A DNA stretch of 64,000 nucleotides. Origin: Nonomuraea maritima (GTDB lineage Bacteria; Actinomycetota; Actinomycetes; Streptosporangiales; Streptosporangiaceae). The DNA lies in the NCBI RefSeq assembly GCF_900100395.1, contig NZ_FNFB01000002.1:1-64000 (forward strand), read 5' to 3'. Of this stretch, positions 24,283 to 34,780 are shown piece after piece. The first letter of the stretch is position 1; each line of letters opens with the position of its first letter. The notes under the pieces were generated by a model. It was given only the letters and a program-made list of their open reading frames with translations. It did no database searches and was not told where the DNA came from. The translations under genes and the position numbers were made by a program.

Positions 24283-25050
24283 GTGGTGGCGGGTTCAGTG
24301 GGTGGAAAGCCTCAACGGCTCAGGCCGATCGATCTGGCGCGTGAGCACGGTCTGTCGACGCAGGCGGTCAGGAACTACGAGGAGGCCGGCATCCTCCCGC
24401 CCGCCGCCCGCACGCCCCACGGCTACCGCACCTACACGCCGCTGCACGCGCGCGCTCTTGGCGCGTTCCTCGCGCTGGTGCCCGGCCACGGCCACCGCGC
24501 GGCGACGGCGATCATGCGGGCGGTGAACGAGGGCGCGTACGAGGAGGCGTTCCGCGTCATCGACGAGAGCCACGCCCAGCTCCTCGACGACCGCCGTACG
24601 CTGCGGGCCGTGGAGGACGCCCTCCGCGACCTCACCGCGGTGCCGGAGCCCGCCGCGGTGTCCGGGCTCGACGGCCTGTTCATCGGGCCGCTCGCGCGCC
24701 GGCTCGGCATCCGTCCCGCGACGCTGCGCAAGTGGGAACGCGCCGGACTGGTACGCCCGCAGCGCGACCCGCGTACCGGGTACCGCGTCTACGACGAGGC
24801 CGCCGTCCGGGACGCCCGGCTGGCCCACCAGCTCAGAAGGGGCGGCTACCTGCTGGAACAGATCGCCCCGGTGCTGGCGCAGGTGCGCGCCGCCGGCGGC
24901 CTCGAACCCCTGGAGGCCACCCTGCGCGACTGGCACGCCCGCCTGTCCACCCGCAGCCGCGCCCTGCTCTCCGGCGCAGCCGCCTTGGAGACGTACCTCA
25001 TGCAAACGCCCACCGGCGCACCGGGCAGTGGCGGCATCCTGGACTCATGA
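24283..25050 (+). CDS. TioE-type MerR-family regulator with two HTH modules
   Basis: A 255-residue protein containing two MerR-like DNA-binding domains: first RPIDLAREHGLSTQAVRNYEEAGILPPAAR..GYRTYTPLHARAL, second IGPLARRLGIRPATLRKWERAGLVRPQRD..TGYRVYDEAAVRDA. This double-HTH design is that of the TioE group, first described in the thiocoraline cluster. Start codon is uncertain (GTG at 24283, 24286 or 24298). Coupled to the next gene by an ATGA overlap. Likely senses an antibiotic-like ligand and controls the divergent esterase. Confidence 0.85.
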   Translation: MVAGSVGGKPQRLRPIDLAREHGLSTQAVRNYEEAGILPPAARTPHGYRTYTPLHARALGAFLALVPGHGHRAATAIMRAVNEGAYEEAFRVIDESHAQLLDDRRTLRAVEDALRDLTAVPEPAAVSGLDGLFIGPLARRLGIRPATLRKWERAGLVRPQRDPRTGYRVYDEAAVRDARLAHQLRRGGYLLEQIAPVLAQVRAAGGLEPLEATLRDWHARLSTRSRALLSGAAALETYLMQTPTGAPGSGGILDS

Positions 25051-25565
25051 CGTGGACCGCGCCTTCCGTCGCACGTGTGGACGAGCCGTTCGTCGCGGAC
25101 GAGCGCGGCATGCTGGAAGGGTTCCTCGACTGGCATCGCAGCACACTGCTGCACAAATGCGCGGGGCTCACCGCGGCGCAACTGGCCGCACGGCCGCTGG
25201 CGCCGTCCGAACTGTCGCTGCTCGGGCTCGTACGCCACCTCACCGACGTCGAACGGACCTGGTTCCGCCGCCGTTTCGCCGGTCAGTCGGTGCCCCCTCT
25301 CCACAGCCGGACAGACGACCCGGACGCCGCCTTCGACGGCGTCGACGCCGCGCGGGCGGCGGACGACCTGGCCGCCCTCGTCGCCGAGCAGGAGGCCGCC
25401 CGGCAGGCCACGGCGGGCATGTCGCTCGACGCCGTCTTCGTCAGCCCGCGTTGGGGCTCGATGTGCCTGCGCTGGGCGTACGTGCACATGAACGGCGAGT
25501 ACGCCCGCCACAACGGTCACGCCGACATCCTGCGCGAACGCATCGACGGAAGCGTCGGCATCTGA
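25047..25565 (+). CDS. DinB/DUF664-family protein
   Basis: A 172-residue four-helix-bundle protein. Seen: FLDWHRSTLLHKCAGLTAAQLAARPL, LSLLGLVRHLTDVERTWFRRRFAG and WAYVHMNGEYARHNGHADILRERIDG. The three potential metal ligands of the DinB fold, H in VRHL, H in HMNGEYARH and the final H, are present. Such proteins act as thiol-dependent transferases (mycothiol or bacillithiol) or remain unassigned. ATG overlaps the regulator's stop by 4 bp, so it belongs to the same operon. Confidence 0.87.
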   Translation: MTWTAPSVARVDEPFVADERGMLEGFLDWHRSTLLHKCAGLTAAQLAARPLAPSELSLLGLVRHLTDVERTWFRRRFAGQSVPPLHSRTDDPDAAFDGVDAARAADDLAALVAEQEAARQATAGMSLDAVFVSPRWGSMCLRWAYVHMNGEYARHNGHADILRERIDGSVGI

Positions 25566-25572
25566 CCGGTGG

Positions 25573-25920
25573 TCAGGTGGCGGGCTGTTTCTCGTTGTCC
25601 TCGGTGGGGAGCCAGGTTTCGGCCCAGGCGGAGATCTCGCGTACGACGGTCTCCAGGGCGCGGCCCTTGTCCGTGAGCCGGTACTCGATGGTCACGGGGG
25701 TGGTCGGGAGCACGATGCGCTCGACGATGCCCTCGCTCTCGAAGCGCTTGAGCCGTTCGGACAGCAGCTTGTCGGTGATGTCCGGGATGGCGTCGCTGAT
25801 CTGACGGAAGCGGGTGGCTCCCCGGAGCAGCTCGCGCAGGATCACGCCGGCCCACCGGCGTCCGATCATCTCGACGGTCAGGTGGTAGCGGGGGCAGAAA
25901 TCAGGCTCGTACGTGGACAC
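25573..25920 (-). CDS. HxlR-family transcriptional regulator
   Basis: A 115-residue winged-helix protein starting MSTYEPDFCPRYHLTVEMIGRRWAG. HxlR hallmarks: Cys at residue 9, IGRRWAGVILRELLRGATRFRQISDAIPDITDKLLSERLKRFESEGIVER and the wing TPVTIEYRLTDKG. The single Cys near the N-terminus suggests a redox or electrophile sensor of the HypR/YodB kind. It is divergent from the YcaC-like hydrolase, with two copies of a 20-bp operator between them. Confidence 0.92.
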   Translation of the reverse strand: MSTYEPDFCPRYHLTVEMIGRRWAGVILRELLRGATRFRQISDAIPDITDKLLSERLKRFESEGIVERIVLPTTPVTIEYRLTDKGRALETVVREISAWAETWLPTEDNEKQPAT

Positions 25921-25928
25921 CCAGCCAG

Positions 25929-25948
25929 CTTACCAATGGATAGCGGCT
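25929..25948. promoter_or_regulatory. HxlR operator copy 1
   Basis: CTTACCAATGGATAGCGGCT matches the second copy (on the opposite strand at 25990-26009) in 16 of 20 positions; consensus CTTWCCAATGGAWAGCGRCT. This copy lies 9 bp upstream of the HxlR start, where it would act in autorepression. Confidence 0.65.
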
Positions 25949-25987
25949 TGCACATGGTGCGATGGTTGCGCTACTTTCTCGTCGCCA

Positions 25988-26012
25988 GTCGCTTTCCATT
26001 GGAAAGTCGCTA
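25988..26012. promoter_or_regulatory. HxlR operator copy 2, palindrome TTTCCATTGGAAA with AGTCGCT flanks
   Basis: The palindrome TTTCCA-T-TGGAAA (25993-26005) is flanked on both sides by AGTCGCT-like repeats (25987-25993, 26006-26011). It lies 19 bp upstream of the hydrolase start and is the inverted equivalent of copy 1. Confidence 0.65.
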
Positions 26013-26030
26013 ACCATGAGAGGGTGTCCC

Positions 26031-26681
26031 ATGACATCGCACGACTTGCCCGACAGCGCCATCAGCAGCCTGTTCGCCAAGGAGGACACCGCGCTCCTCC
26101 TCATCGACCACCAGCCCCAGATGATCTTCGGGGCGCGCAGCGCCGACCCCCAGAGCCTGGTGAACAACGTGGAGGCGCTGGCCAAGATGGCCAAAGTGTT
26201 CAATCTTCCGACCGTGCTCACCTCGATCGCGGCCGACACCTTCAGTGGCCCGCTGATCCCCGAGATCACGCGGGTGTTCCCGGACGTCGAGGTCATCGAC
26301 CGCTCCCACATCAACGCCTGGCAGGACGGAACCTTCCGGGCCGCGGTCGAGGCGACCGGCCGGCGTCGCCTGCTGATGGCCGGTCTGTGGACGGAGGTCT
26401 GCCTGACCTTCCCCGCGCTGTCTGCGACCGAGGCCGGTTACGAGGTCTTCGCCGTCGTCGACGCCTCGGCGGGATCGAGCACCGCGGCCCACGACGCCGG
26501 GATCCTCCGGATGACCCAGAAGGGCATCGTGCCGGTCAGCACCGCGAGCGTGCTGTCGGAGCTGCAGCGCGACTGGGCCCGCTCGGAGACGTACGACGCC
26601 GTCAACGACCTCGTCGCCGAGCACCTGGGCGCCTGGGGGCAGGGCGTCAACTACGTGCGCGCGGGCTTCGTCAAGAGCTGA
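26031..26681 (+). CDS. YcaC-like cysteine hydrolase (isochorismatase family)
   Basis: A 216-residue member of the isochorismatase-like hydrolases, closest in pattern to E. coli YcaC: LLLIDHQPQMIFG with the catalytic Asp, then FNLPTVLTS, INAW after an Arg in the position of the usual Lys, GLWTEVCLTFPALSATEAG with the catalytic Cys, and DASAG. The substrate of YcaC itself is unknown. GAGAGGG precedes the ATG. Controlled presumably by the divergent HxlR; HxlR-linked hydrolases often respond to electrophiles. Followed by a strong terminator. Confidence 0.88.
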   Translation: MTSHDLPDSAISSLFAKEDTALLLIDHQPQMIFGARSADPQSLVNNVEALAKMAKVFNLPTVLTSIAADTFSGPLIPEITRVFPDVEVIDRSHINAWQDGTFRAAVEATGRRRLLMAGLWTEVCLTFPALSATEAGYEVFAVVDASAGSSTAAHDAGILRMTQKGIVPVSTASVLSELQRDWARSETYDAVNDLVAEHLGAWGQGVNYVRAGFVKS

Positions 26682-26695
26682 TCGCCCCCGCCGAC

Positions 26696-26732
26696 CGTGG
26701 TCCCCGGCCTCACCTTCCGGCCGGGGACCACG
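26696..26732 (+). terminator. Intrinsic-type hairpin after the YcaC-like gene
   Basis: CGTGGTCCCCGGCC (26696-26709) pairs perfectly with GGCCGGGGACCACG (26719-26732) over a 9-base loop, 14 bp after the stop region. No U-run follows, as usual for actinobacterial terminators. Confidence 0.85.
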
Positions 26733-26795
26733 CGCGTTACGCCCTGGTCGAACAGGGCCGTGACTCAGGGGTTCTATCTTGACTGATTCCAGATA

Positions 26796-29514
<2,719 letters not shown>

Positions 29515-29525
29515 CCGTTGCACTG

Positions 29526-29562
29526 ACGTCCAGGTCCGCCGCTCGCCGGCGGGCCTGGACGT
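29526..29562. terminator. Shared terminator of katG and the second fur gene
   Basis: ACGTCCAGG (29526-29534) and CCTGGACGT (29554-29562) form the base; CCGCC/GGCGG extend it towards a short loop. It lies between two convergent stops (29514 and 29566), so it can work in both directions. Confidence 0.85.
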
Positions 29563-29565
29563 TCG

Positions 29566-29994
29566 TCATTGCGGGCGGCAGTCGGGGCACAGCCCCCAGA
29601 ACGTGACGTCTGCCTCGTCGACCAGGTAGCCGCCGTCGTCGGCCGGGTGCAGGCAGCCCGGCTGCCCGACGGCGCAGTCGACGTCCTTGACCGCGCCGCA
29701 CCTGCGGCACACCAGGTGGTGGTGGTTGTCGCCGACCCGCCGCTCGTAGCGGGCGGGGCTGCCGGCGGGTTCGATCCGGCGGACGAGCCCGGCGGCGGTG
29801 AGCGCGTTGAGGGCCTCGTACACGGCCTGGAGCGAGACGTGGCCGACGCGGTCGCGTACGCCGGTGGCGATCGTCTCGGCGTCGAGGTGGGCACCGTCGC
29901 GGACGGTGTCGAGGAGGGCGACGCGGGCGGCCGTCACCCGCAGACCGGCACCGCGCAGCTCGTCGGCGGTGGTGAGGCTGTGGGACCCGGTCAT
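29566..29994 (-). CDS. Second Fur-family regulator, convergent to katG
   Basis: A 142-residue paralogue of the FurA at 26796: LRGAGLRVTAARVALLDTVRDGAHLDAETIA, GHVSLQAVYEALNALTAAGLVRRIEPAG, HHHLVCRRCG and a second CxxC in GLCPDC. Identity to the first is high along the whole chain, which suggests local duplication. Start ATG at 29994 is preferred (homology begins at LTTADELRG); an in-frame start at 30027 is possible. Target unknown; it may also read the katG region. Confidence 0.88.
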   Translation of the reverse strand: MTGSHSLTTADELRGAGLRVTAARVALLDTVRDGAHLDAETIATGVRDRVGHVSLQAVYEALNALTAAGLVRRIEPAGSPARYERRVGDNHHHLVCRRCGAVKDVDCAVGQPGCLHPADDGGYLVDEADVTFWGLCPDCRPQ

Positions 29995-30051
29995 GCACCC
30001 TGCCTTCGTCGCGGGCGAACCTTTCAAAAGGATGAATCATCCAGTCTAGTC

Positions 30052-30182
30052 GCGCACCCGCCGCGGGGGTTTGGGCTGGGGTGAGGGCGGGAACGCGCAT
30101 CCGCCGCGGGGGCATGGGCTGGGGTGAGGGCGGGAAGCGCGCATCCGCCGCGGGGGCTTGGGCTGCGGGTGAGGGCGGGACG
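30052..30182. repeat. Three tandem copies of a 43-44-bp GC-rich repeat
   Basis: Copies start at 30052, 30095 and 30139; each runs GCGCAYCCGCCGCGGGGG, then YWTGGGCTG(G/C)GG and TGAGGGCGGGA. They are nearly identical, lie upstream of the second fur gene, and have no coding frame of their own that looks real. Role unknown. Confidence 0.85.
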
Positions 30183-30256
30183 CGGCTCGGAGGCACCGGC
30201 GAACCGGGCCCCCTCATGATCTGGAGGGGTGGCGATCCTTGTGACAGCATGCGGGG

Positions 30257-30658
30257 ATGACCCCTCCGTCAGCAGGCGGTAAACGGCTGGTCGTCGCCGG
30301 TGTGGTGGGCCTTGTCCTGTCGAGCTGCGTCGTGGCCGTGATGGTCGTGGTGTCGTTGCTCCCCGCTGATTCCCGGCACTGCGGCCCTTTCGGATGTCTG
30401 GGCGTCTTCCAGCAGCTTGTGGACATCTGGGACATCGGGCGCTGGGTCGCGATCGTCCTGGCCTGGCCGTTGCTGCGGGCCGTGGGGGTGCGTCCGGCAT
30501 GGCTGGTCGCGCTGCTGGCCGTGCCCGTGCTTCTCGTGACGTGGTGGGTGGCTGGGGTGTCGCGGATCGACGTACAACTCGCGCTCACCTTCTGCGGCGG
30601 CCTGATCGCGTACCCGGTCGCCGCCTGGGCGGCGGCGCGCGTTCTCAGGCTCCGTTGA
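30257..30658 (+). CDS. Small membrane protein, four predicted helices
   Basis: A 133-residue protein starting MTPPSAGGKRLVVAG. Hydrophobic segments at about 10-33, 55-72 (GRWVAIVLAWPLLRAVG), 76-95 (AWLVALLAVPVLLVTWWVAG) and 102-125 (LALTFCGGLIAYPVAAWAAA). Two Cys in HCGPFGCLG could face outside. No family recognised. Last 14 bp overlap the convergent acetyltransferase gene. Confidence 0.65.
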   Translation: MTPPSAGGKRLVVAGVVGLVLSSCVVAVMVVVSLLPADSRHCGPFGCLGVFQQLVDIWDIGRWVAIVLAWPLLRAVGVRPAWLVALLAVPVLLVTWWVAGVSRIDVQLALTFCGGLIAYPVAAWAAARVLRLR

Positions 30659-31124
30659 CGCGCTCCCAGCGGATCTCGCCGTCGTGCCACCGGTCGGTCG
30701 GGCTCAGCCCGGCCGCGCTCGCGACGGCGGCCGAGGCGGCGTGGTCGGGGTGGATGTGCGCGACGACGGTCTCGATCCCCTCATCGAGGAGCCGATCGAC
30801 CAGGGCCTTCGCGGCGGCGACGGCCAGGCCGCGGCCCTGCCAGGGCGTGCCGACCACCCAGGCCACCTCGGCGGTACGCCCTTCGACCGTGGCCTGCACG
30901 TACCCGACCAGCCGGTCGTCCGCGCGCAGCCGGATCACCCAGTTCCGCCACCCGGGCGGCCCGGCGACCAGCCGTTCGTAGCGCTGCCGCAGCTCGGACG
31001 CCGTGAGCGGGGCCCCGCCGATGTACGTGTGCAGGGCCGGGTCGGACAGCGCCGCCGCCATCTCGTCGGCGTGCTCCGGATCGAGCGGCACGAGGGTGAG
31101 CAGCGGGGTCTCGATGGCGTCCAC
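30645..31124 (-). CDS. GNAT-family N-acetyltransferase
   Basis: A 159-residue GNAT protein. Seen: TPLLTLVPLDPEHADEMAAALSDPALHTYIGG, the strand WVIRLRADDRLVGYVQATV, the acetyl-CoA loop VVGTPWQGRGLAVAAAKALVD (Q/RxxGxA-type) and VVAHIHPDHAASAAVASAAGLSP. It belongs to the RimJ/RimL-like acetyltransferase_3 type; substrate unknown. The GTG at 31124 is chosen as start, though no clear ribosome site is seen; a leaderless start is possible. Divergent from the MFS gene at 31216. Confidence 0.82.
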   Translation of the reverse strand: MDAIETPLLTLVPLDPEHADEMAAALSDPALHTYIGGAPLTASELRQRYERLVAGPPGWRNWVIRLRADDRLVGYVQATVEGRTAEVAWVVGTPWQGRGLAVAAAKALVDRLLDEGIETVVAHIHPDHAASAAVASAAGLSPTDRWHDGEIRWERVNGA

Positions 31125-31215
31125 CGAGAAAAGGTAGCGCTGAAAGTCGGTGATCTGCAGTACATTAACCGCTTCGCGCCTCCGGGCGAGGTCGATCCGT
31201 CCGGGGGAGAAACAC

Positions 31216-32463
31216 GTGGACACCGTCGTGCCGCTGCGCAGGAACGCCGCCTTCCAACTGCTCTGGATCGGCGGCGCGGTCTCGCAGGTCGGCTCCGAAC
31301 TGACCCGGCTCGCGATGCCGCTGCTGGTGCTGGCCCTGACCGGCTCGCCCGGCTGGGCGGGCGTCGTGGCCGGCGCCCGGATCGTGGCCTCCATCGTCGC
31401 GCAGCTGCCGGCCGGGGTCCTGGTGGACCGGTGGGACCGCCGCCGCACGCTCATAGCCGCCCACAGCGGCCAGACGCTCGCCGTGGCCGTGCTCGGCGCG
31501 CTGATCCTGACCGACCAGGTGGCGATCTGGCACCTGATCGCGGCGGGGGTGGTCGAGGGGGTGTGCTGGGCGTTCGTCGGCCCGGCGCGCACGACGGCCA
31601 TCCGCGGCGTCGTGCCCCTCGAGCAGCTGCCCAGCGCGTACGCCCAGGAGGAAGCGCGCAACCACGCGGCCAGGCTGGCCGGGCCGCCGCTCGGCGCGCT
31701 CCTCTACGGATTCGGCCGCGCGGTGCCCTTCGTCGCGGACGCGCTGACGTACCTCGTGGCGATGATCTGCGCCGTGGCCGCGAAGGTGCCCCGCCGCCCG
31801 GCCGGGCAGCAACCGGACGCCGAGCAGCTGCCGGCCGCCAGGACCGGCATGGTCAGGGAGGTGCTGGAGGCGGTCGGGTGGCTGTGGCGGCAGCGGGGGC
31901 TGCGGGCGGTCGTGATGGTCGTCATGATGCTCAACCTGCTCGGCAGCGCGTACCTGCTGCCGCTGATCGTGCTCGTCGGCGAGCGCGGGGGCACGACGTT
32001 CAACACGGGCGCGGTGATGGCCGCGACCGGCATCGGCGGGCTGGCAGGGGCCCTGCTCTCCGAGCGCGTCGGCAAGCTGTTGCCGCCGGGCCGGCTCACC
32101 GTGGTCTTCTCGACGGTCTTCGGCGTATCGATCATGGCGATGGCGCTGCCGTTCGGCTCGTGGTGGCCGATGGCGCCGCTGATCCTGTTCAGCCTCGGTA
32201 CGCCCGCGTTCAACGTGGTGATCAACGTGGTCATCACGCGGATGACCCCGGAGGCGATGCTCGGCAGGGTGGACGCCGTGATGAGCACGGCGGGGTTCGG
32301 GCTCGCGCCTCTCGGGCCGGTGCTCGGGGGCGTGGCGGCGGGGGTGCTGGGCGGGACGGCGTCCGTCGCCGTCATCGGTGGTGCGCTGCTGCTCACGGGG
32401 GTGGCCGCAGGCCTGAACGGCGACCTGCGGCGCTTCACGGGCGAGGCTCAGGCCCTGGTGTAG
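31216..32463 (+). CDS. MFS exporter (MFS_3 type)
   Basis: A 415-residue major-facilitator protein with 10-12 helices from a GTG after GGGGGAGA. Seen: VPLRRNAAFQLLWIGGAVSQVGSELTRLAMPLLVLALTGSPGWAGVVAGARIVASIVAQLPAGVLVDRWDRRRTLI, the MFS motif-A loop DRWDRRR, and the internal repeat with NVVINVVITRMTPEAMLGRVDAVMSTAGFGLAPLGPVLGG. This is the EntS/macrolide-exporter-like group of actinomycetes. Substrate unknown. 16 bp overlap with the convergent gene below. Confidence 0.9.
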   Translation: MDTVVPLRRNAAFQLLWIGGAVSQVGSELTRLAMPLLVLALTGSPGWAGVVAGARIVASIVAQLPAGVLVDRWDRRRTLIAAHSGQTLAVAVLGALILTDQVAIWHLIAAGVVEGVCWAFVGPARTTAIRGVVPLEQLPSAYAQEEARNHAARLAGPPLGALLYGFGRAVPFVADALTYLVAMICAVAAKVPRRPAGQQPDAEQLPAARTGMVREVLEAVGWLWRQRGLRAVVMVVMMLNLLGSAYLLPLIVLVGERGGTTFNTGAVMAATGIGGLAGALLSERVGKLLPPGRLTVVFSTVFGVSIMAMALPFGSWWPMAPLILFSLGTPAFNVVINVVITRMTPEAMLGRVDAVMSTAGFGLAPLGPVLGGVAAGVLGGTASVAVIGGALLLTGVAAGLNGDLRRFTGEAQALV

Positions 32464-32906
32464 GCGAGGCCGAAGTCGAGGCGCCACGTACGGCCGTCCT
32501 CGGAGAACTCCCAGCGCGCGTCGATCGTGTCGCCGCCGGGGCCGAACGTGCCGTGGAAGCGCTGGTTGAAGCCGGGCGCGTGACGCCACATCCGCCACTC
32601 GCCGTCGGCGAGGGTCATCCGGTAGACGCGGTGGACGCCGCGCGCGTCGGCGTACAGCATCGTGAACTCCTCCGCGCTGTCGTCGAGGCCGATCACGGAG
32701 GTGACGGGGAACGGCAGGTTGTCGCGCCAGACCTGCGGCGCGGTGGGCGGGAGGGGGTCGGCGTCGGAGCGCTGACGCAGGAACAGCCCGTCGTCCTGCC
32801 AGGAGAACTCCGTCCAGCTCGCACCGAGCCCGTCGACGAGCGGCCGCACGCTCCACCGTCCGACGAGCGGCACAAGCCGCGCGAGCGCGGGATGTGGGTT
32901 GGTCAT
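32448..32906 (-). CDS. Lipocalin-like conserved hypothetical protein
   Basis: A 152-residue beta-rich protein: LARLVPLVGRWSVRPLVDGLGASWTEFSW, FLRQRSDAD, FTMLYADARGVHRVYRMTLADGEWRMWR, RFHGTFGPGGDTIDARWEFSEDGRTWRLDFGLAYTR. The alternation of short strands and the GxW near the N-terminus suggest a ten-stranded barrel of the DUF1579/nitrobindin kind. No ligand can be named. Start ATG at 32906 fits the ribosome site AAAGGA better than an ATG at 32915. Confidence 0.7.
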   Translation of the reverse strand: MTNPHPALARLVPLVGRWSVRPLVDGLGASWTEFSWQDDGLFLRQRSDADPLPPTAPQVWRDNLPFPVTSVIGLDDSAEEFTMLYADARGVHRVYRMTLADGEWRMWRHAPGFNQRFHGTFGPGGDTIDARWEFSEDGRTWRLDFGLAYTRA

Positions 32907-32985
32907 GTCCAGCATCCTTTCGTGGGAGTCACGGTTGGGGAAGTGGATTGCTGGTGAAACCGGTGGGCCCTTATTGTCGCGTTCT

Positions 32986-33762
32986 GTGAGAACGATCCTG
33001 ATTGGCAGCTCAGTTGCCGTGCTTGTGGTGTCCTTAAGTGGCGTCGCTGCCGCTGAAATAACGACATATCCCGTCAAAGACCCTAAGCTTACCGAGAACA
33101 CGCTTTATGCTACAGGGTCGCTTAAATCTACTAAATGTACGGAGAAGTCGGTCAAGCGTAACGACCGCAAGAGCGCCCGGGCGTACTTCGACGGTGTCGT
33201 CGCCTGTCTGAACACCACCTGGCGCCGGCACCTGACCGCCGCCGGACTGCCGTTCAAGCAGGTCAAGGTGCGGCACATGAACCGGATCCCGAAGAAGTAC
33301 TGCGACTTCGACGTGACCAGGGAAGACTCGCAGGCCTGGTACTGCGCCGACAACGGCAGCATCGTCCTCCAGCTCGGGCGGACCTGGCTCAAGGACGCCG
33401 ACGACCTGTGGCTGTTCGACACGGCCGCCTCGATGTACGCCTATCACGTCCAGAATCTCGTCGGCATCGAGGACGCGTACCAGGAACTGCCGTACGGCAG
33501 GAAGGCCGAGCTGAACGAGCAGATACGCCGCAGGAGCCTGCAGAGCGAATGCCTGGGCGCAGCCTTCGTCCGGAGCGTGTGGCCGCTGAAGGGCCGCACC
33601 ATGAAGGACTGGGACCGCGTCGTCGGCATGCTCGCTGACAACGAGGACGCGACGACGTACGGCAAGGGCGCCACGGTCCGCTACTGGCTGAAGCGCGGCT
33701 TCGCCGCCGGTGACCCGGGCTCGTGCGACACCTGGAGCGCCTCGTCCGCCAAGGTCGCCTGA
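32986..33762 (+). CDS. Secreted homologue of neutral zinc metallopeptidase lacking HExxH
   Basis: A 258-residue secreted protein: signal peptide VRTILIGSSVAVLVVSLSGVAAA, then a body matching the putative neutral zinc metallopeptidase family (Pfam Zn_peptidase): YFDGVVACLNTTWRRHLTAAGLPF, WYCADNGSIVL, YAYHVQNLVGI and RRSLQSECLGAAFVRS. Where family members have AHEYGHHVQ this protein has ASMYAYHVQ, so both metal His of HExxH and the catalytic Glu are lost. It may be a pseudo-enzyme. The first about 60 codons use A/T-ending codons unlike their surroundings. The GTG at 32986 is the best start. Confidence 0.75.
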   Translation: MRTILIGSSVAVLVVSLSGVAAAEITTYPVKDPKLTENTLYATGSLKSTKCTEKSVKRNDRKSARAYFDGVVACLNTTWRRHLTAAGLPFKQVKVRHMNRIPKKYCDFDVTREDSQAWYCADNGSIVLQLGRTWLKDADDLWLFDTAASMYAYHVQNLVGIEDAYQELPYGRKAELNEQIRRRSLQSECLGAAFVRSVWPLKGRTMKDWDRVVGMLADNEDATTYGKGATVRYWLKRGFAAGDPGSCDTWSASSAKVA

Positions 33763-33823
33763 ACGCGCGGGGGCTCGTATATTGAAGCGCTGTTACATTT
33801 CGCGCTTGAGAGGAGCCCCCTCC

Positions 33824-34771
33824 GTGAAACCCCCCATCGAGCCGTACGACCACGGCATGCTCGACGTCGGTGACGGCAACCTCGTCTACTGGGAGGTCTG
33901 CGGCAGTCCCGGCGGCAAGCCCGTGGTGGTCGTCCACGGAGGCCCCGGGTCGGGGTGCACGACCGGCGCGCGCCGCGCCTTCGATCCGGAACGGTTCCGT
34001 ATCGTCCTGTTCGACCAGCGCAACTGCGGCCGCAGCCGCCCGCACGCCGCCGACCCGGCCACCGACCTGAGCGCCAACACCACCCACCACCTGATCGCCG
34101 ACATGGAACTGCTGCGCGAGCACCTCGGCATCGACAAGTGGCTGATGTACGGCGGCTCGTGGGGTTCGACGCTCATCCTGGCCTACGCCGAGACGCATCC
34201 CGAGCGGGTGTCGGAGATCGTCATCCCGAGCGTGACGATGACCCGGCGTTCCGAGATCGACTGGCTCTACCGGGGCGTCGGGCGGTTCTTCCCCGAGGCG
34301 TGGGACCGGTTCCGGCGCGGCGTGCCCGAGGCCGACCGCGACGGCGACCTCGTGGCGGCGTACGCGCGGCTGCTGTCCGACCCCGACCCGAAGGTGCGTG
34401 AGAAGGCCGCCGTCGACTGGGTCACCTGGGAGGACGCGGTCATCTCGCTGGAGGCGAACGGCACGCCGAACGCCTACAGCGACCGGCCGGGCGACGCCGT
34501 GATGGCAATGACCCGGATCTGCGCCCACTACTTCTCCCACGCCGCCTGGCTGGAGGAGGACGTGCTCCTGCGCAACGCCGACAGGCTCGCCGGCATACCC
34601 GGCGTGCTGATCCACGGCCGCCAGGACATGGGCAGCCCGCTCCGCACCGCCTGGGAACTGTCTCAGGCCTGGCCGGACGCCGAACTGGTGGTCATCGACG
34701 ACTCCGGCCACACCGGCAGCGACACGTTCAGAAAGGCACTCATCGAGGCCCGCGCCCGGTTCGCCGACTGA
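33824..34771 (+). CDS. pip: Proline iminopeptidase
   Basis: A 315-residue alpha/beta-hydrolase of peptidase family S33 that removes N-terminal proline. Seen: VVHGGPGSGCTTGARRAFDP (oxyanion HGGPG), LFDQRNCGRSRPHA, nucleophile GGSWGSTLILAYAETHP, TWEDAVISLE in the cap, HGRQDMGSP (Asp) and DDSGHTGSD (His). Length is normal. GAGAGGAG precedes the GTG start. Confidence 0.92.
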   Translation: MKPPIEPYDHGMLDVGDGNLVYWEVCGSPGGKPVVVVHGGPGSGCTTGARRAFDPERFRIVLFDQRNCGRSRPHAADPATDLSANTTHHLIADMELLREHLGIDKWLMYGGSWGSTLILAYAETHPERVSEIVIPSVTMTRRSEIDWLYRGVGRFFPEAWDRFRRGVPEADRDGDLVAAYARLLSDPDPKVREKAAVDWVTWEDAVISLEANGTPNAYSDRPGDAVMAMTRICAHYFSHAAWLEEDVLLRNADRLAGIPGVLIHGRQDMGSPLRTAWELSQAWPDAELVVIDDSGHTGSDTFRKALIEARARFAD

Positions 34772-34780
34772 ACCGGGTGC

